Of a stretch of DNA of 64,000 bases, positions 58,531 through 64,000 are shown piece after piece; positions within the stretch are counted from its first letter, which is position 1; each line of letters opens with the position of its first letter. The stretch covers positions 59,197,547-59,261,546 of the forward strand of contig NC_092628.1 of NCBI RefSeq assembly GCF_039555335.1. The letters are read 5' to 3'. The notes under the pieces were generated by a model that saw only the letters and a program-made list of their open reading frames with translations, was not told the DNA's origin and did no database searches. The DNA comes from Amphiura filiformis (lineage: Eukaryota > Echinodermata > Ophiuroidea > Amphilepidida > Amphiuridae). The translations under genes and the position numbers were made by a program.

Positions 58531-59869
58531 GATGCTAACGACGTACACATGATGCTGTGTAATAAACGCGTAGTTTAATTGCAATTGAATTGATAAGAGA
58601 ACATGATATGAAGGTTAACAGATGGAGTTGATATGGTATGATTTCTATTCATAACGTAATACCGTATAACAAGACGATCATGTTGCGTATCTTTAATAAA
58701 GTTGTGTTTTTATTCAGATTAGGCCTATGATGATTGATTGTACTGTCAGTGTTCAGTATACCGCAAATTTCTAAATGCGAATATTATATTGGTACATTGG
58801 TTAACGAGGAAATTATGCCAAATGCCAAAGGAGAACCTGATAATTCGGGATTGTTCGTGTAATTCTGTGTGTGTGGGGGTGTGTGTGTTGAAAGATTTCA
58901 CTACAACAAAAACATACAAACAAAAGATGTCAATAAAATAAGTTTGAAATACGTGCGTCCATGAACTTACAAAATTAAGTTATTAATTAAGTAATTAAAT
59001 AAAACAATATAAATCGATAACCAACGTTATGTTGCCGAAAAAATGGTCTGCATAATGCATATCAGCAAATATTGCTTGTTGTAGTAAAACACAACACATT
59101 GAAGAAGAAAATTCTTGCTCTTTAGCTCTCTTTCGACTTTCTTTGCATGATGTCATAGTAACTATACGCAGCAATGGCAACAATAAACGATTAGCAATGC
59201 AAGTAACAAAAACAGATGACGGGGTTATATCAGTACCAACTGTCAAAAGTACTCGCGTATATAGGTTTGTGAAAATATCAGTCTTCATCCTTAGGGGGCA
59301 ACATATATTGTTATTTTATTGTTCAGTCAAAATAATGTGTGTTTGTTTGATGCGAGATAAGAGGCGTTCTTATAGATATTTTCTTGATCTCGTTTGAATA
59401 TAAAAGACTGGGATCTCATAAGGAACCATTGAACCATTTTAGATACAGGGTGTCCCAGAATGATCTGCACCGTGTTTTAATAAATATTAAACATATGTAA
59501 GAAATACCTGCAATATTGGTGGACGTGTTAGCTACTTATTCTGTTCATTTCATAACATTATCTTTATTTGTTTTGATGTAGCATTATGTAATTTAAAATC
59601 AAAGAAAACTTGGTTTGTTTTATTTTATTTACAGTGCAAGACATGGATGCTTCATCATTATCAGTCGCTGTTGCTGCCGTATGACATGTATGATGTAGAG
59701 CTAGGCTGCGGCAAAGTAAAAACGAGCCATCTTTTCTATAAAAAAGGAAGGTTTTATTACAAACTCTAATGGTGACCCGCAGGTCAAATTGCTAGAATTG
59801 TACATTAAACACACCTAAACTGACACAATGCAACTTGCAGGCAGCAGCTTAATCAGCGCCAATATTGCA

Positions 59870-60050
59870 ACAAACAACTATACAAACATCCAAACAAACC
59901 CAACCCCATCCCCCAGTAGGCAATGGAGGACAAAGTGCCTTGCCCAAGGACACAACACGTTGGCACGAGCGGGGCTCGAACTCGCAACCTATGGATTATG
60001 AGTCGGGCGCCTTATCCACTCGGCCACACGTGCTATACCACCACCAGATC
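59870..60050 (-). repeat. tRNA-derived SINE with conserved central domain
   Basis: On the minus strand the head has an A box TGGCCGAGTGGA and a B box GAGTTCGAGCCCC. The acceptor-like stem GCACG…CGTGC pairs, but the anticodon stem does not. CCTTGGGCAAGGCACTTTG follows, resembling the central domain of deuterostome SINEs, then a TTTG-rich tail. Confidence 0.75.
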
Positions 60051-60814
60051 AATTTTTTAGTTATTTTTTTCAACCTTTTTTCAGATGGTTCATTTTGATT
60101 AAATTTGGTTGCAAATTGAACCACTTTTGTGTATCAATGGCTGTGGATTGTTTATTTTATTATCGGCGCGGTGACAATATCGAGATTATTAAATTTGACA
60201 AACATTAGTCACAAGAGGATGGCAAAATGATCTAAAATGTGTCTCATGTAGTGCCAGAGCATCCCAAAACAAAAAGACAAAAAGCAATTATGTACTTTAG
60301 CTATTATGTGTGCAAAATAAATGGAGTTCAATTGAAACTGATTTGAAGATAAGATCTCGAATATAAAAATGGTCACAGGACAAATTTTGCAATTTTGATT
60401 TGGACGTAGATTACATGCGTCCATTCTTTCTTTTTTTTCTTTTATAACATTTTCCTACTAAATAATGCATAGTATAGAAATTTTCTGAGATTTTCAAAAC
60501 AGCTTTCAAAGTTTGGTAGGTCTGAATAGTAAAGTTATTGATCATTTCATTATAGAGAATTTGTGTTTTTTTGATATTGTCCCTTTAACTAAAAAACGTT
60601 AAACCTACAAATTTTCATTTAAGATATCTATGTCCATTTTCTTACAAAAAGAGTTTAATTTTTGAGAAAAAAATCGACAAATTGAGCCTCACAGATATGG
60701 CTCCAAAACTCTCTAATGAGTGATGCATCGTGCATGTGCAATTATCCAGTAGGCTATGGCGCGACTTAGAGTCATCAGAAAATTGCAAAATTGATTTACA
60801 TCTGAGCTCTGGTG

Positions 60815-60937
60815 TTTGTTTGTCTTTGTTTGTTTGTTTGCTTGCTTGCTTGCTTGCCTGCTTGCTTGCTTCCTTACTTGTTTGCTTGCTTGCTTGTTTG
60901 TTTGCTTGCTTGCTTGTTTGTTTGCTTGCTTGTTTGT

Positions 60938-60973
<36 letters not shown>

Positions 60974-60975
60974 TT
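60815..60975 (+). repeat. (TTGC)n/(TTGT)n microsatellite
   Basis: Interspersed TTGC and TTGT tetranucleotides, about 38 units. Confidence 0.97.
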
Positions 60976-61089
60976 TTATTTTTATTATTTTTTGCAAATG
61001 GTACCTAAAAGACGTGACTTCATATACGTTAAGTCGTAAACAATAAATGATTTGGGACACCCTGTACGTTGTGTAGATATCAAAAAGTG

Positions 61090-62320
61090 CTCTTTCCGCC
61101 ACCAGGTACACCATTTATCATCGACTCACAGACTTGCAAAATAAATCCCACAACTTATAAATATAAAACTTGTTGTTAAATGATCCGTGATGCTCAAATT
61201 TATGTACCTCACGTCACATCAATCTCGTGGAATAAATCTCAATGAACCTGAATAGTTGAACAACATGGTACATTTCGAGTCACGGTGTATCTAAGAAAAT
61301 CCTTTCTCTAGCCCCGGTATGCTATAGGAGCGATGCAAGCTTGTGTCATGTACGACGTGTATTATTTTAAGGCTGTGTGTGATACTTGTGATGTGAATGA
61401 GGCTCACTTTTATCCGGGATTTCAATTGGTAGTTGAAACGAAACTTGAGTATACGGGGGATCATCCTATATGGTTGTCGACTTTACTTCAATTTCAATAA
61501 TGCCAATAATATTATTTTAAGCTTTGCTATACATCATGCGGTACGCTAAATGCTCCAGTTTCTACAAACGAAAAAACACCTGTGAATGTTTTAATAGAGG
61601 ATGTTGCGTACGGGATAGCATTTGATGCAATTGGGGGCTCATGTGATGGTGAAGTAAATCATGAGTGAAGCAAAGCAGCGGGATCAACAGCAATATGAAG
61701 CTTCTGGAATTAAGACGTGTGCTAATGTGACAATAGTAGCCTGTTTGAAATGGACTCGTCTTCTGTGGATTATATCAATCAACCAATATTCAATAGGCCT
61801 AGTGGGTAAGTATTGCAAATGGTTTACATATGAACTCTCCAAACTATTAATACTGCGCCTTATTTCGATAATTGTTTCCAGCTAATATTCGTAGCTATAT
61901 AGATCATGCAGCATACGCAGGGTGTACTTCACATTAACACATTGTAATTTAACGTATATTTGCAATTTGCTAGCAAATTAGTTGCCTTGATTTAATTAGG
62001 TATATGCCCAATATACGGTGTGTGTATCGTGCTCCTGCTTTTAATGCATCACCTTCCTCCTTCTTATGTTTTATATGTTTTAGATTGTAAAAAGTTCTTT
62101 TCTCACGGACACATTTAGAACTTATGTTCACAAAATCAAACATATTTTATAAACTTTTTTCGGCATAATTTCCTCTTTATCGTATAACCAATCACACCGC
62201 ATTATGAATATTTCGTATTATAACACTTGCTATACAGCTGTCTTGTCTGAAGTTAACATGATACAGACACGCTGTACACAGATGTTATTACACATATGAT
62301 ATTAATTGACATCATACGTT
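61090..62320. other. Interior of the 5.4-kb structure, nothing recognised
   Basis: AT-rich sequence with no convincing exon, transposase motif or RNA gene. The 74-codon frame at 61661 has no recognisable features. Confidence 0.4.
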
Positions 62321-62394
62321 TCAACTCTATCTGTTATCATATCAGTTCAACACAGCATCATGTAGACTAATGCCTTCCTGTAATATAACATTAT

Positions 62395-63110
62395 AATCGT
62401 GCATATAGCATCATGTGCTATCTTCAGTAGATAGCATTATTATAACCTTGCATAGCATCATGTGCTATCTTCAGTAGATAGCATTGTTATAATCTCGCAT
62501 AACATCATGTGCTATCTTCAGTAGATAGCTGTATTATGATCAGTTATAACATGTGCTATCTTCAGTAGATAGCCCTATAGACACGCGTAGCATCATGTGT
62601 TATCTTCAGTAGATAACATTATTATGCTCACGCATTGCATCATGTGCTATCTTCAGTAGAAAGCAATATACAATAATCTCACACAACATCACGTGCTATC
62701 TTCAGTAGATAGCATTATCATAATCACACATAACATGTGCTCACGTGCTATCTTCAGTAGATAGCACTATTATAATCAGGCATAACATGTGTAATCTTCA
62801 GTAGATAGCACTATTATAATCAGGCATAACATGTGTTATCTTCAGTAGATAGCAATGTTATAATCAGGCATAACATGTGTAATTTTCAGTAGATAGCACT
62901 ATTATAATCACGCATACCATCATGTGCTATATGTACTTTTTTATATTATAAAAAAATGTTAGAGTGAACAATAGCCCATGAGGAGTGACACCTTCTTTAG
63001 ATATATTAGTAAATAGCATGATCATTACGTATGCATTACAGCATCACAAATGCTGTCTTCAGTATATTATTATAACATGCATATAGAATCGTGTTCAGTA
63101 GATACGATGA
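62395..63110 (-). repeat. Right array of hairpin-bearing tandem units (inverted)
   Basis: About 13 units reading CATGTGCTATCTTCAGTAGA, then TAGCATTATTATAATC; the reverse complement of the left array. Units decay beyond 62935. Confidence 0.9.
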
Positions 63111-63302
63111 AAGATCGTGTCTTAGCAATAGAGTCTTGCAATTACACACGTCTTCAACAATAAAAAATAATGTAAGAAATATAATCATTCAGCTAGCTAA
63201 GTTAAGGACATATTGTTTGCATTAAAGCGAGTGTCATGGACGTCTAGACGTGCAATGGACAAGCAAATTCAAAAAATATATAAAATATACACGATCTTGC
63301 TA

Positions 63303-63570
63303 AGGGACTGATCGTTATTTACGGCAGGGGGGTAATGGGCGTTTTGGAAAAAATATCGACAAAAAATTTCGCGTTCCCCCCTCGCGTCCGCTCAAAATTT
63401 TCGGATTCCCCCTTGTTTTTCCGAATTTCTCCATTTAAAACTTAACATTCCCCCCTCTTGGTTCAACGAAAAATTTCGCGTTCCCCCTCAAGACCCAATT
63501 TTTTTTTCGGATTCCCCCCTCAAAACGCCCATTCCCCCCCCCCCCCCTGTGGTAAATAACGATCACTCCC
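63303..63570. mobile_element. TA-flanked MITE with T-rich/C-run interior
   Basis: Ends AGGGACTGATCGTTATTTAC and, inverted, GGGAGTGATCGTTATTTACC, with TA on both sides (63301–63302, 63571–63572). The interior repeats TTTCGCGTTCCCCC and TTTCGGATTCCCCC. Confidence 0.88.
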
Positions 63571-63659
63571 TAAAAGTACACAAAATTAATAATAATCAGA
63601 TAAAACAACACAGAGAACGTTTATCTTTGAAAACAAACAGTAGTGAAACAAGAAGAATG

Positions 63660-63902
63660 AATGAGGAACGAATTTGGAGAAAACCTTCTGTTAATAAAAT
63701 ACTATGCTGAGCCACCAGCCTGGGTGGCTCACGCTCCAGTAATTTCAGATGATTGAGCTCAGTAATACATCAAAGAATGTCTTCCAATTCATGAAAACAA
63801 ATAGATAATCAGCTTATCGGATTAAAAGCTTAGAGGGAAGGTCTTGCTGCTCAGCGAGTGTTTGTAATTATCAGAAGGTTTTCTCCGAATTCATTCTCTA
63901 AT
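63660..63902. mobile_element. TIR element (TTTGGAGAAAACCTTCTG arms)
   Basis: TTTGGAGAAAACCTTCTG at the left recurs inverted as CAGAAGGTTTTCTCCGAA at the right, with weaker pairing further out. A stable hairpin GAGCCACC-loop-GGTGGCTC lies at 63710–63733. Confidence 0.7.
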
Positions 63903-63950
63903 GAAAGAGAGCCAGATTAAGAAAGGGAGATAGAAAGAAGAGAATATCCA

Positions 63951-63977
63951 CTCATTCATTCATTCATTCATTCATTC
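63951..63977 (+). repeat. (ATTC)n microsatellite
   Basis: Six to seven ATTC units near the window end. Confidence 0.9.
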
Positions 63978-64000
63978 GTGGTTTATTAAAAGACACGGTA

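Larger units (their letters stand above)
59446..61064. mobile_element. Mariner/Tc1-like element, non-autonomous
   Basis: Ends CAGGGTGTCCCAGAATGATC and, inverted, CAGGGTGTCCCAAATCATTT, each flanked by TA (59444–59445, 61065–61066). The 1.6-kb interior shows no transposase. It contains a SINE (about 59870–60050) and a TTGC/TTGT microsatellite. Confidence 0.75.
57657..63110. mobile_element. 5.4-kb foldback-like structure with array arms
   Basis: The arrays at 57657–58530 and 62395–63110 are the same satellite in opposite orientation. The inverted match continues inward past the arrays: AACAGATGGAGTTGATA (58617) against its complement near 62322–62335, and CATGATGCTGTGT near 58548 and 62350. Arms are therefore about 0.8–1 kb. 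The interior carries a mariner-like element with a SINE and no transposase. Outer ends and target duplication could not be fixed. Confidence 0.65.

Noticed and set aside
59985-60045. tRNA-Met-like sequence on the minus strand
   Set aside because: The acceptor stem and boxes are present but the anticodon stem fails to pair, and it is fused to a SINE body.
60730-61114. Leu/Cys-rich and Lys/Gln/Ala-rich open frames
   Set aside because: Produced by the TTGC/TTGT microsatellite.

Overview
The window is metazoan nuclear DNA: AT-rich, with intron-bearing genes, GT–AG splice sites, tRNA-derived SINEs, a Penelope-like retroelement and very many short inverted-repeat transposons (hAT-like with 8-bp target duplications, TTAA-type, TA-type). 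The repeat style and protein divergence suggest a marine invertebrate deuterostome (echinoderm or hemichordate-like). That is an inference; no species-diagnostic sequence was recognised.

Two host genes are well supported and lie tail to tail. LYAR (+ strand, seven coding exons, 14069–23694) encodes the nucleolar zinc-finger protein of ribosome biogenesis, about 443 aa. NSMCE4A (- strand, ten coding exons, 43823 down to 35470) encodes the Nse4 kleisin subunit of the SMC5/6 genome-stability complex, about 363–376 aa depending on one uncertain donor. Both probably have a non-coding first exon. The likely LYAR start region (about 13.5 kb) carries an ETS-like box, and the likely NSMCE4A start region (about 46.0 kb) carries a palindromic E2F-like site. 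A third, intronless reading frame (2422–3429, - strand) resembles a papain-fold protease domain (OTU/C76 type) with a basic repetitive tail, and may be a transposon-borne or orphan gene.

Layout: 0–5 kb, a minisatellite-bearing repeat and the protease-like ORF. 5–13 kb, a dense nest of DNA transposons, including a palindromic hAT-like element inside another hAT-like element, and a foldback-like element made of head-to-head 16-bp minisatellites with a 9-bp flanking repeat. 13.5–23.7 kb, LYAR with a Penelope-like insertion and several MITEs in its introns. 23.7–35.4 kb, intergenic sequence with many MITEs and one SINE. 35.4–46 kb, NSMCE4A and intronic repeats, including a decayed LINE tail. 46–64 kb, gene-poor sequence with a 3-kb element with 0.8-kb inverted arms, its short derivative, a Myb/SANT-like pseudogene, and a 5.4-kb foldback-like structure whose arms are tandem hairpin units.

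The most unusual content is structural: two unrelated foldback-like elements with arms of inverted tandem arrays, a long-arm TA element with a deletion derivative and a natural empty-site paralogue, and several elements that share an internal GC-rich core but have different ends. No complete transposase was found for any of them.
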